Shown: positions 28,955 to 37,322, counted from the stretch's first letter. The stretch is DNA of 64,000 nt from Agromyces laixinhei (GCF_006337065.1 NZ_CP040872.1:558001-622000), one strand, 5' to 3'. Numbers and translations: made by a program. The notes: generated from the sequence alone by a model not told the origin.

Positions 28955-28960
28955 TAGCAT
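28955..28960 (+). promoter_or_regulatory. -10 element (TAGCAT) for leaderless sensor kinase
   Basis: TAGCAT ends 7 bases before the ATG at 28968. Confidence 0.45.
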
Positions 28961-28967
28961 TCGGGGT

Positions 28968-30092
28968 ATGGCGATCAAGTCGGAGGAGCTCCTGAGCGCC
29001 GTCGCGGGCCTTGCCGCCGCCCTCGTGGTGGGCATCGGCGCGCTCGTCGCCGGATTCGGCGCCGATGAGGATCCCGCCCGAGCCGTGCTGTGGTGGGCGG
29101 CCTATCTCGTGTACCTCGCGGTCTTCGTGTTCGACGCCGGCTTCCTCCGGAGCCGCCTGCCGTGGCCCTTCGCCGTCACCGTCGTCGTGCTGTTCGTCAC
29201 GGAGTCGGTCGTGTGGTTCGCGGCGCCAGGTCTCAGTTCGTCGGCGCTGCTCTTCGTGATCACCACCGCCGTCGCATCGTTCGGGCTCGGGCCGCGAACG
29301 GTCGCGGTGCTCGTCGTGGTGCAGAGCATCCTGATCGCGGTCGGCGGTGCGAGCGCCGGATGGTCCCTCGCGGAGGTCGTCATCTCCACGCTCGCGTACC
29401 TGACCTTCCAGGTGTTCGCGGCGCTCGTCATCGCCGGCGCCCGGCGTGAGGCTGCGGCGCGGGCCGAGCTCGCGGCGGCTCATGCCGACCTCAGGGCGGC
29501 CACGGCATTGCTCGCCACCTCGAGCCGTGATGCCGAGCGACTTCGGATCGCCCGAGACCTGCACGACGTCATCGGGCACCAGTTGACGGCTCTCGCCCTC
29601 GAGCTCGAGGTCGCCTCGCACCGCACGGCAGGTGAGGGCCGGGAGCATGTCGTCAGGGCACGCGGCATCGCGAAGGACCTGCTCGCCGACGTTCGATCGA
29701 CGGTCGGCGAGCTTCGCGACGCCCGTACCCGTCTCGAGCCCACGCTGCGCGCCGTGCTCGAGCGGATTCCGGGTCTCGAGGTCGACCTCACCGTGAACGA
29801 ACGCACGCCGCTCGACGAGGCGCAGACGATCGCTGTCGTGCGATCCGTGCAGGAGATCGCGACCAATACGGTGCGCCACGCGCACGCGACGAGGCTCGAG
29901 GTGACGGTCGTCTGCGACGATGACGGCCTGAACGTGCACGCCAGCGACAACGGGGTCGGCGTGCGTCATCTCGAGCGGGGCAACGGCCTCACCGGCATGG
30001 GCGAGCGGATCGAGGAACTCGGCGGCGAGCTGCTGCTCGAATCCGCTCCCGGTCATGGCTTCAGCGTGACGGCGCGGGTGCCCGCCCGATGA
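28968..30092 (+). CDS. DesK/LiaS-type sensor histidine kinase
   Basis: A 374-residue kinase. Residues ~10-160 hold five to six membrane helices with almost no loops outside, as in intramembrane-sensing kinases. The HisKA_3 box is RIARDLHDVIGHQLTALALE and the ATP-binding part has EIATNTVRHAHAT and GNGLTGMGERIEELGGE. Its stop overlaps the response regulator start by 4 bases. With the divergent ABC exporter (27250-28838), it likely forms a detection and efflux module for membrane-active drugs or peptides; this is inferred from gene order. Confidence 0.92.
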   Translation: MAIKSEELLSAVAGLAAALVVGIGALVAGFGADEDPARAVLWWAAYLVYLAVFVFDAGFLRSRLPWPFAVTVVVLFVTESVVWFAAPGLSSSALLFVITTAVASFGLGPRTVAVLVVVQSILIAVGGASAGWSLAEVVISTLAYLTFQVFAALVIAGARREAAARAELAAAHADLRAATALLATSSRDAERLRIARDLHDVIGHQLTALALELEVASHRTAGEGREHVVRARGIAKDLLADVRSTVGELRDARTRLEPTLRAVLERIPGLEVDLTVNERTPLDEAQTIAVVRSVQEIATNTVRHAHATRLEVTVVCDDDGLNVHASDNGVGVRHLERGNGLTGMGERIEELGGELLLESAPGHGFSVTARVPAR

Positions 30093-30739
30093 CACGCGTG
30101 GCGCTGGTCGACGATCAGACCCTGGTTCGCCAGGGCATTCGCAGCCTGCTCGCGCTCAGTGAGGAGATCGAGGTGGTGGGGGAGGGCGACGACGGCGACG
30201 CCGCACTCGAGCTGGTGGCGACGAGCGCGCCCGATGTGCTGCTGCTCGACCTCCGGATGCCGCGCCGTGACGGCATCGCCACGCTCGAGGCCCTCGCCGC
30301 GCGCGGCTCGACGGTTCCGGTGCTCGTGCTCACCACGTTCGACGACGACGAGCTGGTGCTCAGGGCGCTGCGGGCCGGCGCGAAGGGATACCTGCTCAAA
30401 GACGTGACCCTCGACCAGCTGGTGAGCGCCATTCGCCTCCTCGCGGAGGGCGGCACCCTCCTTCAACCGGGGCTGACCGATCGGCTCTTCCGGGCCGTCA
30501 GCGCCCGGCCGGCGGGGGTCGAGGGCTTCGAACAGCCCGAGTCGCTGACGACACGCGAGACCGATGTCCTCCGGCTCGCCGCGGCGGGGTACTCGAACGC
30601 GGAGATCGCGTCCGCACTCCACCTCGCGGCCGGCACGGTCAAGAACCACCTCTCGAGCGTGTTCCTGAAGCTCGGGGTGCGCGACCGCACTCGGGCGGTG
30701 CTGCGAGCGCTCGACCTCGGGATCCTCGACGACGCCTGA
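30089..30739 (+). CDS. NarL/LiaR-family response regulator
   Basis: A 216-residue regulator. The receiver domain begins VALVDDQTLVRQGIR, with the phospho-acceptor Asp in VLLLDLRMPRRDG, Thr in VLTTFDDDE and Lys in YLLKDVTLD. The LuxR-type helix-turn-helix is at ~150-210 (LTTRETDVLRLAAAGYSNAEI, GTVKNHLSSVFLKL). It is translationally coupled to the kinase by a 4-base overlap. The probable target is the divergent ABC exporter promoter between 28838 and 28968. Confidence 0.93.
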   Translation: MTRVALVDDQTLVRQGIRSLLALSEEIEVVGEGDDGDAALELVATSAPDVLLLDLRMPRRDGIATLEALAARGSTVPVLVLTTFDDDELVLRALRAGAKGYLLKDVTLDQLVSAIRLLAEGGTLLQPGLTDRLFRAVSARPAGVEGFEQPESLTTRETDVLRLAAAGYSNAEIASALHLAAGTVKNHLSSVFLKLGVRDRTRAVLRALDLGILDDA

Positions 30740-30758
30740 GCCGCCAGCTCATCGCCGT

Positions 30759-30782
30759 GCCGGTGTCGCGTGCGAGACCGGC
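30759..30782. terminator. Stem-loop between convergent operons
   Basis: GCCGGT and ACCGGC pair across 12 bases, between the response regulator gene and the sulfonate permease gene. Confidence 0.4.
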
Positions 30783-31747
30783 TACGCCCAGCGGCGCACG
30801 GCCCAGCGCTCCACGAAGGCGACGACGGAATCGGTGAGCTTGCCGAGGAGTGCGAGCAGGATGATCGCGAGGAAGATGCGGTCGATGCGGCCGTTCTGCC
30901 CCGAGTCGTTGAGCAGGAACCCGAGCCCCATCGACGAGGCGATGAGTTCGGCCGCGACGAGGAAGAGCCAGGCCTGCGCGAGCGCCAGTCGCAGTGCCGA
31001 CAGCACCGACGGCACCGCGGCCGGCAACTGCACGGTCGAGAAGAGCGCGACGCCGTGCAGTCCGAACGCGCGCCCGGCCTCGATGAGCTGCCGGTCGACG
31101 TGCAGCAGCGACGCGGAGACGATCGTGTAGACCGGGAAGAACGCGCCGATCGCGATGAGGATGATCTTCGAGTCCTCGCCGATGCCGAACCAGAGGATGA
31201 GGAGGGGGATCCAGGCGAGCGACGGCACGGCACGGATGCCGCCGAGCGTCGGGGCGAGCAGGATGTCGCCGAGCTTCGAGAGCCCCACGACCGCACCGAG
31301 CGCGAGGCCGATCGCCGCGCCGAACGCGAATCCGAGGAACACGCGCTGGGTCGAGATCGCCACGTAGAGTCCGAGCAGACCGCGCTCGGCGAGGTCGACC
31401 GCCGCGAGCCACACCATCTCGGGCGAGGGCAGCTGCGAGAGCGGCACGAGCCCCGAGGTCGAGACCCACTGCCAGAGCGCGAGCAGGGCGAGCGGGATGA
31501 GTGCGCCGCCGACGATGCGGAACCAGCGACGGTCGATGAGCCGAGCGGATGCCCCGGGCTTCGGTCGCGGCTCGGTGGGCGGGATGACGGATGCCTCGTG
31601 GGTGCCCGGCCGTCGGTCGACGCCCGACGATCCGTACTGGCCGGCCCCCGCGATCGCGAGGCCCGCCTGTGTGACGGGCGCGGCGAACTCGTCATCGACG
31701 GAGATCGTGCCCGTCGGGGCATCCGTTCGCTGCGAGGCGTGCGTCAT
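30782..31747 (-). CDS. Sulfonate/taurine-type ABC transporter permease
   Basis: A 321-residue inner-membrane permease with an ~70-residue polar N-terminal extension and about six helices. The binding-protein-dependent transport signature is in EAGRAFGLHGVALFSTVQLPAAVPSVLSALRLALAQAW, the EAA-type loop that contacts the ATPase. It fits the SsuC/TauC group. It is the last gene of the operon, 9 bases after the binding protein gene. Related transporters carry aliphatic sulfonates, taurine or similar anions; nitrate or thiamine-precursor import are alternatives that sequence alone does not exclude. Confidence 0.87.
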   Translation of the reverse strand: MTHASQRTDAPTGTISVDDEFAAPVTQAGLAIAGAGQYGSSGVDRRPGTHEASVIPPTEPRPKPGASARLIDRRWFRIVGGALIPLALLALWQWVSTSGLVPLSQLPSPEMVWLAAVDLAERGLLGLYVAISTQRVFLGFAFGAAIGLALGAVVGLSKLGDILLAPTLGGIRAVPSLAWIPLLILWFGIGEDSKIILIAIGAFFPVYTIVSASLLHVDRQLIEAGRAFGLHGVALFSTVQLPAAVPSVLSALRLALAQAWLFLVAAELIASSMGLGFLLNDSGQNGRIDRIFLAIILLALLGKLTDSVVAFVERWAVRRWA

Positions 31748-31756
31748 GGTGGATCC

Positions 31757-32791
31757 CTACTCGAACCGGCCGGCGTCGGCCTTCGTGACGAAGGTGTCGT
31801 TGACGAGCGTGTCGAGTGCCTGGTCGACCTGGGCCTGGGTGGCGACGTCGCCGAGCTCGACGAAGATCGGGCCGATCTTCTCGAGCACCTTCACCTGCTT
31901 GTCGCCCGGAACGCCGTCGACGTCGAGGTTCGATCGCTCCTCGATGACCTTCGTCGCGATCGCGAGGTCGAGGCCGGCGACATCCGCAAGAATCTGCGCC
32001 GTCTCCTCGGGGTTCTCGGCGGCCCAGGCGCGCGCCTGCTCGTAGGCGTCGACGACGGCCTGCGCGACCTCGGGCTTGCCCTCGAGGAAGGTCTCCGTCG
32101 CGTTCAGGAACCCGTAGCTGTTGAAGTCGACGTTGCGGTAGAAGAGGGTCGCGCCCTCGACCTCGGCGCCCGCCATGATCGGGTCGAGGCCCGACCACGC
32201 GTCGACCGAGCCGTTCTGCAGCGCCGCCCAGCCATCGGCGTGCTGCAGGTTCTGCACCGTGATGTCGTCGGCCGAGAGACCGTTGGCCTCGAGCGACTGC
32301 AGCAGGAAGAAGTAGGGGTCGGTGCCCTTCGTCGCCGCGACCTGCTTGCCCTTCAGGTCTTCGACGGAGGTGATCGGCGAGCCGTCGGGTGCGACGAGGG
32401 CCGACCACTCGGGCTGGGAGTAGAGCGAGATGACCTGGATCGGCGAGCCGTTCGAGCGAGCGAGCAGTGCAGCCGAGCCCGCGGTCGAACCGACGTCGAT
32501 CGCACCGGCGCGCAGGGCCTCATTCGCCTTGTTCGACCCGGCCGACTGCACCCAGTTCACGGTGAGGCCGGCGTCTTCGAGCCAGCCCTGCTCCTTGATG
32601 ATGAGGCTCAGCGGGTTGTAGGTCGCGAAGTCGATGTTCAGCGTCTGGCCCTCGAGCGAGACGGCTTCGCCGTTCGCCGCGGGCTCGGGCTCGGCGGCCT
32701 GGCCTTCTCCGGCGACGCAGCCCGAGAGCAGGAGTGCTGCAGCTGCGGCGCCCGCGACGAGTGCGGTGCGGAGGAATGGGGTGCGGAACAC
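31757..32791 (-). CDS. Sulfonate-type ABC transporter substrate-binding lipoprotein
   Basis: A 344-residue NMT1/SsuA-like binding protein. The GTG start at 32791 is supported by GAAGGAG 6 bases upstream. The signal ends in the lipobox LLLSGC (Cys25). The mature part shows LNIDFATYNPLSLIIKEQGWLEDAG, AGAIDVGSTAGSAALLARSNGS and LKGKQVAATKGTDPYFFLLQ, standard for aliphatic sulfonate-binding proteins. It sits between the ATPase (upstream) and permease (downstream). The ligand is inferred from family. Confidence 0.9.
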   Translation of the reverse strand: MFRTPFLRTALVAGAAAAALLLSGCVAGEGQAAEPEPAANGEAVSLEGQTLNIDFATYNPLSLIIKEQGWLEDAGLTVNWVQSAGSNKANEALRAGAIDVGSTAGSAALLARSNGSPIQVISLYSQPEWSALVAPDGSPITSVEDLKGKQVAATKGTDPYFFLLQSLEANGLSADDITVQNLQHADGWAALQNGSVDAWSGLDPIMAGAEVEGATLFYRNVDFNSYGFLNATETFLEGKPEVAQAVVDAYEQARAWAAENPEETAQILADVAGLDLAIATKVIEERSNLDVDGVPGDKQVKVLEKIGPIFVELGDVATQAQVDQALDTLVNDTFVTKADAGRFE

Positions 32792-32849
32792 GGTGGACTC
32801 CTTCAGTCGTGGTGGCTTCAGTGGCGGCGGCGCGGTGCTGTGGCGCCGG

Positions 32850-33668
32850 TCAGAACGGATAGTGCGGGATGGTCGTGGTGGCCTCGATGCCGCGTGCGGC
32901 GCCGTGCCGGTCGATGCCGAGCCCGTCGAGCAGGCGACCGCGCAGCTCCGCGAGTTCGGCCGAACCGCGGTCGCGCGGCCGGGAGCCGGGAACGACGACG
33001 ATCTGCCGGATGTCGGCGCCGGGCGCCTCGCCGTCGGGGCCGAGCAGGATGACCCGGTCGGCGAGCTGCAGCGCCTCGTCGACGTCGTGCGTGACGAGCA
33101 GCACGGTCGTGGGTGCTGCGGCGTGCACGTCGAGCAGGAGATCCTGCATCTTGAGGCGGGTGAGGGCGTCGAGTGCGCCGAAGGGCTCGTCGAGCAGCAG
33201 CACGCCGGGGTTGCGTGCGAGGGCACGGGCGAGCGAGGTGCGCTGGGCCATGCCGCCCGAGATCTCACGCGGGCGGTGACCGGCGAACTCGGCGAGGCCG
33301 ACGAGCTCGATCAGGCGTGCGACCTTGTCGCGGCCCACGGTCTTCGAGGTGCCGCGCGGCAGCCCGAGGGCGACGTTGCCGGCGACGGTCCGCCACGGCA
33401 GCAGCCGGGGTTCCTGGAAGCCGACGGCCGAGCGGGGGTCGAACGGTGCCACCGCGATGTCGTCGACGGTCACGGCCCCGGCGCTCGCGCGGTCGAGCCC
33501 GCCTGCGATGCGGAGGAGTGTGGACTTGCCGCATCCGCTCGGGCCGAGGATCGCGACGATCTCGCCCGCCTCGACGTCGAGGTCGACATCGCGCAGCACC
33601 TGCCGGGTGCCGGCGGCCGTGTCGAACGCGCGCCCGACACCGCGAAACGAGACGGATGCCGCGGTCAT
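32850..33668 (-). CDS. Sulfonate-type ABC transporter ATP-binding protein
   Basis: A 272-residue ATPase with Walker A (GPSGCGKSTLLRI), Q-loop (GFQEPRLLPWRTV), signature ISGGMAQRTSLARALARNP, Walker B (VLLLDEPFGALD) and the switch His in LVTHDVDEALQLAD. The EPRLLPWRTV and FGALD motifs are those of the SsuB/TauB/NrtD group. A GAGGAGG site precedes ATG 33668. It heads the ATPase-binding protein-permease operon. A roughly 45-residue C-terminal tail follows the ATPase core. Confidence 0.92.
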   Translation of the reverse strand: MTAASVSFRGVGRAFDTAAGTRQVLRDVDLDVEAGEIVAILGPSGCGKSTLLRIAGGLDRASAGAVTVDDIAVAPFDPRSAVGFQEPRLLPWRTVAGNVALGLPRGTSKTVGRDKVARLIELVGLAEFAGHRPREISGGMAQRTSLARALARNPGVLLLDEPFGALDALTRLKMQDLLLDVHAAAPTTVLLVTHDVDEALQLADRVILLGPDGEAPGADIRQIVVVPGSRPRDRGSAELAELRGRLLDGLGIDRHGAARGIEATTTIPHYPF

Positions 33669-33887
33669 GACGCCTCCTCGACGGGTGGTGGGGTGGGATC
33701 CTCACGCTATACATCGAAGAGAACGCTGTCAGGCGGGCCCGACCCGCGGCGTAACACGAGGAATCCGCGCGGGATCTTGCGATCATCGAACATTCTTCGA
33801 CAGCACGTCGTCAGGCCTGGTCCCGATCGCCCGTGATGCGGCGCCGTCTCTGCTCGGGCGACCGTGTGCATGGGCGAAGATGGACGG

Positions 33888-34727
33888 ATGACGAGAACGG
33901 TTCGCGGCGCCAGGGTGCTGATCACGGGTGCTGCGGGCGGCATGGGTCGCATGTACGCCGAGCGGGCCGTGGCCGAGCACGCGGCATCCGTCACCCTCTG
34001 GGATCGCGACGCGGCCGCCCTCGCCCGCACCGTCGATGAGCTCGGCGCGATCTCGCGGGGGCGAACCCGCATCCAGTCGTTCGTCGTCGACGTCGGCGAC
34101 CTCGGCGCCATCGCGAAGACCGCGCAGCGGGTGCGGCGCGAGGTCGGCAACCCCGACGTGCTCATCAACAACGCCGGCATCGTGCGCGGCAACCGGTACT
34201 TCTGGGCGACCGACAACGGCGATGACACCCGATCGACCATGCAGGTCAACGCACTCGCGCCGATGTACATCACGCGCGAGTTCCTGCCCGGCATGATCGC
34301 GAACGCGTACCGCGCGGCGCGCATCGTGAACATCGCGAGTGCCGCCGGCACGCTCGCGAATCCGCGGATGGCAGTCTATGCCGCGTCGAAAGCGGCACTC
34401 ATCGGCTGGAGCGACTCGCTGCGTCTCGAACTCGAGCAGGCCGACCACGGCAACGTGCGGGTCACCACGGTGACTCCGAGCTACGTCTCGACCGGCATGT
34501 TCGCCGGTGCCCGCGGCCCCGTGCTCGCGCCGGTGCTCGACCCCGAGTACGTCGTCGACCGGGTGTGGCGGGCCATGCTCGCCGGGCGTCCGCTGCTCGA
34601 ACTGCCCTGGAGCGTCGGACTCTCACGCGCGCTGCGCGGCCTGCTGCCGACGCGCGTGTTCGATCGCCTGATCGGCGACGGCTTCGGCGTCTACCGCTCG
34701 ATGGACCGGTTCACCGGGCGGGCCTGA
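33888..34727 (+). CDS. Short-chain dehydrogenase/reductase
   Basis: A 279-residue classical SDR: cofactor motif TGAAGGMGRMYAE, VLINNAGIVRGN, catalytic Ser in IASAAGTLAN and YAASKAAL. The chosen ATG at 33888 starts MTRTVRGARVLITGAAGG. The C-terminal ~70 residues (VVDRVWRAMLAGRPLLELPW) are of the type seen in DHRS/SDR members acting on lipids or retinoid-like compounds. Substrate is unknown. The last 37 bases of the gene recur exactly at 35293-35329. Confidence 0.88.
   Translation: MTRTVRGARVLITGAAGGMGRMYAERAVAEHAASVTLWDRDAAALARTVDELGAISRGRTRIQSFVVDVGDLGAIAKTAQRVRREVGNPDVLINNAGIVRGNRYFWATDNGDDTRSTMQVNALAPMYITREFLPGMIANAYRAARIVNIASAAGTLANPRMAVYAASKAALIGWSDSLRLELEQADHGNVRVTTVTPSYVSTGMFAGARGPVLAPVLDPEYVVDRVWRAMLAGRPLLELPWSVGLSRALRGLLPTRVFDRLIGDGFGVYRSMDRFTGRA
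34691..34727 (+). repeat. 37-bp direct repeat, copy 1 (3' end of SDR gene)
   Basis: Positions 34691-34727 and 35293-35329 are identical over 37 bases and differ on both sides. This copy encodes the last residues YRSMDRFTGRA and stop of the SDR. Confidence 0.95.
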
Positions 34728-34747
34728 CCCGGCTGGGTGAGTCAGGC
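34722..34747. terminator. Stem-loop between convergent SDR and GNAT genes
   Basis: GCCTGAC (34722-34728) pairs with GTCAGGC (34741-34747) across 12 bases and overlaps both stop codons. Confidence 0.4.
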
Positions 34748-35236
34748 TCCCGGCAGTTCCTTGCGCATATGCACTGAGGCAGTGAGGTAGCCGAGGCTCT
34801 CGTACAGCGTGATCGCCGCCACATTCGTGGCGAACGCGTTGAGGCCGAGCGACTTCGCGCCGTGCTCGCGCGCGATGGCATCCGCGCGCTGCATCACGAC
34901 CCGAGCGATGCCGCGCCGTTGGAATCTGTCGAGCACGCGGAGGTCGTAGATCCACCAGTCCTCCGATCCGGAGCCGCCCCGCCACGGTCCGATCCAGAGC
35001 CATCCCGCCTCTTCGCCGCGAAGTGCGACCGTGAAGAGCAAGTGCTCGTCGACGAGCCGCCCGTCGGGAAAGAACTGCTGTTCCGATTGGATTCGAGCCG
35101 CATCCGCGGCCTCGGCGCTGTCGCCGGCCTCGAGGCGCGCCTCTTCGTACTCCCGCATCGCGATGGCCAGCCATCGGGCGACCTCGTCGACGCCTTTCGG
35201 CACGAGTTCGACATCTGCAGGGTCCACCTTGGTCAT
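34742..35236 (-). CDS. GNAT family N-acetyltransferase
   Basis: A 164-residue acetyltransferase. The acetyl-CoA-binding motif A is DLRVLDRFQRRGIARVVMQRADAIARE (RRGIA core), preceded by EEAGWLWIGPW and followed by LNAFATNVAAITLYESLGY and the MRKEL ending. The N-terminal ~50 residues are polar. The acceptor is unknown. It is transcribed against the SDR gene and is bracketed by the 37-bp direct repeat, so it may have been inserted between the SDR gene and the small reading frame that follows. Confidence 0.88.
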   Translation of the reverse strand: MTKVDPADVELVPKGVDEVARWLAIAMREYEEARLEAGDSAEAADAARIQSEQQFFPDGRLVDEHLLFTVALRGEEAGWLWIGPWRGGSGSEDWWIYDLRVLDRFQRRGIARVVMQRADAIAREHGAKSLGLNAFATNVAAITLYESLGYLTASVHMRKELPGA

Positions 35237-35292
35237 GACCCCATGGTGCCGGATGTGCGCGCTGCCGTCGATGCCGCGCGCGGTTGCATACG

Positions 35293-35329
35293 CTACCGCT
35301 CGATGGACCGGTTCACCGGGCGGGCCTGA
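35293..35329 (+). repeat. 37-bp direct repeat, copy 2
   Basis: An exact copy of 34691-34727, 602 bp away. On the minus strand it encodes the last residues (PVNRSIER) and stop of a small membrane protein. Confidence 0.95.
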
Positions 35330-35433
35330 ACGCGCACGGGTTGCGGACGCGGTCGTCGCGCGGCGAGGCCGAGCAGCATCGGCACCACGAGCCCTGCGGC
35401 GCAGATCACGGGCAACCAGAGTTCGGACGTCAT
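35293..35433 (-). CDS. Possible 46-residue single-pass membrane protein
   Basis: A short reading frame opens with ATG at 35433 and ends with TAG at 35293. It begins MTSELWLPVICAAGLVVPML, one membrane helix (~5-27), followed by a short Arg/Pro-rich tail. Minus-strand TACCGT sits 6 bases before the ATG, the same leaderless-promoter arrangement as many genes here, which supports expression. The C-terminal 12 codons are the second copy of the 37-bp repeat. No family is recognised. Confidence 0.5.
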   Translation of the reverse strand: MTSELWLPVICAAGLVVPMLLGLAARRPRPQPVRVQARPVNRSIER

Positions 35434-35439
35434 GGCGTG

Positions 35440-35445
35440 ACGGTA
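35440..35445 (-). promoter_or_regulatory. -10 element (TACCGT) for the small membrane protein
   Basis: Minus-strand TACCGT is 6 bases before the ATG at 35433. Confidence 0.4.
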
Positions 35446-35505
35446 CCCCGCGAAACTGGAAGCGAGCCTCGAATCGCGGCCCGGATCGCGCGTGAGCCGT
35501 CGGGG

Positions 35506-36015
35506 TCAATCGTCGTCGTACCGGTCGTTGCCCTCGTTGCCGTTGCCCCGGTCGTCGTTGCCGGTGTCGTTGCTTCCGTTGTCGTTCTCGTCCTTGTTCT
35601 TGTTCGTCTTCTTGTCGTTGTCGTTCTTCTTGTCGTTCCTGTTGCCCTGCTTGTCTTCGTCGTTGCGGTCGCCGTCGGTGTCGTCGCCGCCCGTCGTGGG
35701 GCTGGGCGTCGGGGTGCCGGCGGTCTCGGCCGCTTCGAGGTCGGCTCGCACGAGCGCGAGCGCCGCGCGGATGTCGGCCGCCTTGTCGGCATCGATGGCG
35801 CCGTCGTCGACGGCCGCGGTGACGTCGTTCTCGAGCAGTGCGAGCGCGGCGATGGCTCCGAGGTAGTCGCCGACCTCCGCCCGTTCGGCGACCTGCACGA
35901 CGGAGGCGTGCAGGCTTGCGCTGACCGCCTCGGGGGTCTGCCCGCATGCGCTGAGTCCGAACGCGAGCGACGCGGCGAGGAGCCCGCCGCCGATGACGGT
36001 GCGTACGCGCCTCAT
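35506..36015 (-). CDS. Lipoprotein with Asn/Asp/Lys-rich tail, coupled to Ser/Thr kinase
   Basis: A 169-residue protein. The signal ends in the lipobox LSAC (Cys24). Residues ~28-100 are a helical, alanine-rich segment (SASLHASVVQVAERAEVGDYLGAIAALALLEND). The last ~65 residues are a disordered N/D/K tail (about 105-169), very unlike the Ala/Gly/Arg bias of the neighbours and encoded by GTC/GTT-type codons on the complementary strand. The ATG overlaps the kinase stop by 4 bases. It may be the kinase's extracellular partner; this is inferred from coupling only. Confidence 0.78.
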   Translation of the reverse strand: MRRVRTVIGGGLLAASLAFGLSACGQTPEAVSASLHASVVQVAERAEVGDYLGAIAALALLENDVTAAVDDGAIDADKAADIRAALALVRADLEAAETAGTPTPSPTTGGDDTDGDRNDEDKQGNRNDKKNDNDKKTNKNKDENDNGSNDTGNDDRGNGNEGNDRYDDD

Positions 36016-37262
36016 CGGGTCACCGCCTCGCCCAGTTGCTCGAGATGCACCCCGAGCTCGCCCGGCAGGCTCGGCAGCGGTTCGGCGGGCGCGGTCGAGG
36101 GTTGCGTGAGGCTCGCGATCGCCGGCGGGATGACCAGCGCCGCCCCGATCGCGATGAGACCGAGCAGGGCGATCGAGATCGCCGGTCGCACCCAGCGCCG
36201 CGAACGGGCCGGGGCGGGCGTGAGGGCTGCCGCGACGGCCCGCGCGGCGACGGTGTCGTCGGACGAAGCGGTCGCTCCGAGGGTATCGGTGGGCGTCGCC
36301 GGCAGTTTCACGGTCGCGTCGGATGCCTCGAGCACGACGGTCGCCGCAGCATCCGGCTCTGTCGTGGTGGTGGTGGTGGTGGTGGTGGTGGTGGTGGTCG
36401 TGGTCGCCTTCGCCGTCTCGAACCGGCTCGCCGCCATCGCGACTTCGAGCGCCGTCGGCCGGGCGGATGGCTCGCGCGCCGTCATGTCGCGAAGCAGCGA
36501 CGCCCACTCCGGGCCGAGTTCGGAGGGAATCTCGGGGTCGTGCGCGAGCCGTGCGGCCGTCGCCTCGGTGGCCGTGCCCGGGAAGGCCGGCCGGCCGGTG
36601 CGCGCTTCGATCAGCACGAGCCCGAGCGAGTAGATGTCGGCCGCGGTGCCTGGCGCGCGTCCGCTCACCTGCTCGGGGCTGAGGTAGCCGGGGGTGCCGA
36701 CGTACGCCCCGGTGCGAGTGAGGCGTGTGTCGTCGATGAGGCGCGCGATGCCGAAATCGGCGAGCTTCGCGTTCCACGCTCGCGTGGGCAGGTGGGCCGC
36801 CGCGAGCAGCACGTTGGCGGGCTTCACGTCGCGGTGCACGATGCCGCGTTCGTGGATCACGTGCAGCGCCTCGCCGAGGTCGGCGGCGAGCCACGCGGCA
36901 TCCGATGCGCTGACTGGGCCGGTCTGCAGGGTGCCCCGCAGATCGCGACCGTCGACGAGCTCCATGACGAGGTACTCGCGGTCGATCGAAACGTCGTGTG
37001 CGGCGTCGTAGAGGCGCACGAGCGCACGGTGCTCGACGCTCGCGAGCAGGGCGATCTCGGATCGGCGGCGTGCGGCGTCGTCGATGCCCTCAGCCGCCTC
37101 GGCGAAGACCTTCACGGCGACGGATCGGCCGAGGCTCTGATCTTCACCGCGATAGACGCTCGCCATGCCGCCGCGGCCGATGAGACCGCCGAGCCGATAC
37201 CGCCCGCCGAGGGTTGCACCTGTGAACGGGCCGCCGACGGGTCGATCAGTGGAGCTGGTCAC
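36012..37262 (-). CDS. Membrane-anchored serine/threonine protein kinase (PknB type) without PASTA domains
   Basis: A 416-residue Hanks-type kinase. The kinase domain (~18-285) has GRGGMASVYRGEDQ, AVKVF, catalytic loop HRDVKPANVLL, DFGIARL and the PGYLSPEQV activation segment. A run of 15 threonines (near 288-302) begins a Pro/Thr/Ala-rich linker (to ~350), then a membrane helix (PAISIALLGLIAIGAALVI) and a ~45-residue extracellular end. It lacks the PASTA repeats of PknB, so the coupled lipoprotein might supply the sensing part. The GTG start at 37262 has TACCCT 7 bases upstream. Confidence 0.93.
   Translation of the reverse strand: MTSSTDRPVGGPFTGATLGGRYRLGGLIGRGGMASVYRGEDQSLGRSVAVKVFAEAAEGIDDAARRRSEIALLASVEHRALVRLYDAAHDVSIDREYLVMELVDGRDLRGTLQTGPVSASDAAWLAADLGEALHVIHERGIVHRDVKPANVLLAAAHLPTRAWNAKLADFGIARLIDDTRLTRTGAYVGTPGYLSPEQVSGRAPGTAADIYSLGLVLIEARTGRPAFPGTATEATAARLAHDPEIPSELGPEWASLLRDMTAREPSARPTALEVAMAASRFETAKATTTTTTTTTTTTTTTEPDAAATVVLEASDATVKLPATPTDTLGATASSDDTVAARAVAAALTPAPARSRRWVRPAISIALLGLIAIGAALVIPPAIASLTQPSTAPAEPLPSLPGELGVHLEQLGEAVTR
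36363..36404 (-). repeat. Trinucleotide (ACC) microsatellite in kinase gene
   Basis: Eleven uninterrupted GGT triplets (36366-36398 on the plus strand) flanked by CGT and TGT give the 15-threonine run. Length changes would keep the reading frame. Confidence 0.9.
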
Positions 37263-37269
37263 GTGTTCG

Positions 37270-37275
37270 AGGGTA
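37270..37275 (-). promoter_or_regulatory. -10 element (TACCCT) for leaderless kinase mRNA
   Basis: Minus-strand TACCCT is 7 bases before the GTG at 37262. Confidence 0.45.
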
Positions 37276-37322
37276 ACCTCGCCGGCTGGGAGCCGGCGAC
37301 GACGGAGTGTCGGGATGCGCGG

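Noticed and set aside
30782..33668. Assignment of the importer to taurine, nitrate or a specific sulfonate
   Set aside because: Sequence supports the sulfonate-type family, but no desulfonating enzyme is adjacent, so the exact substrate cannot be named.
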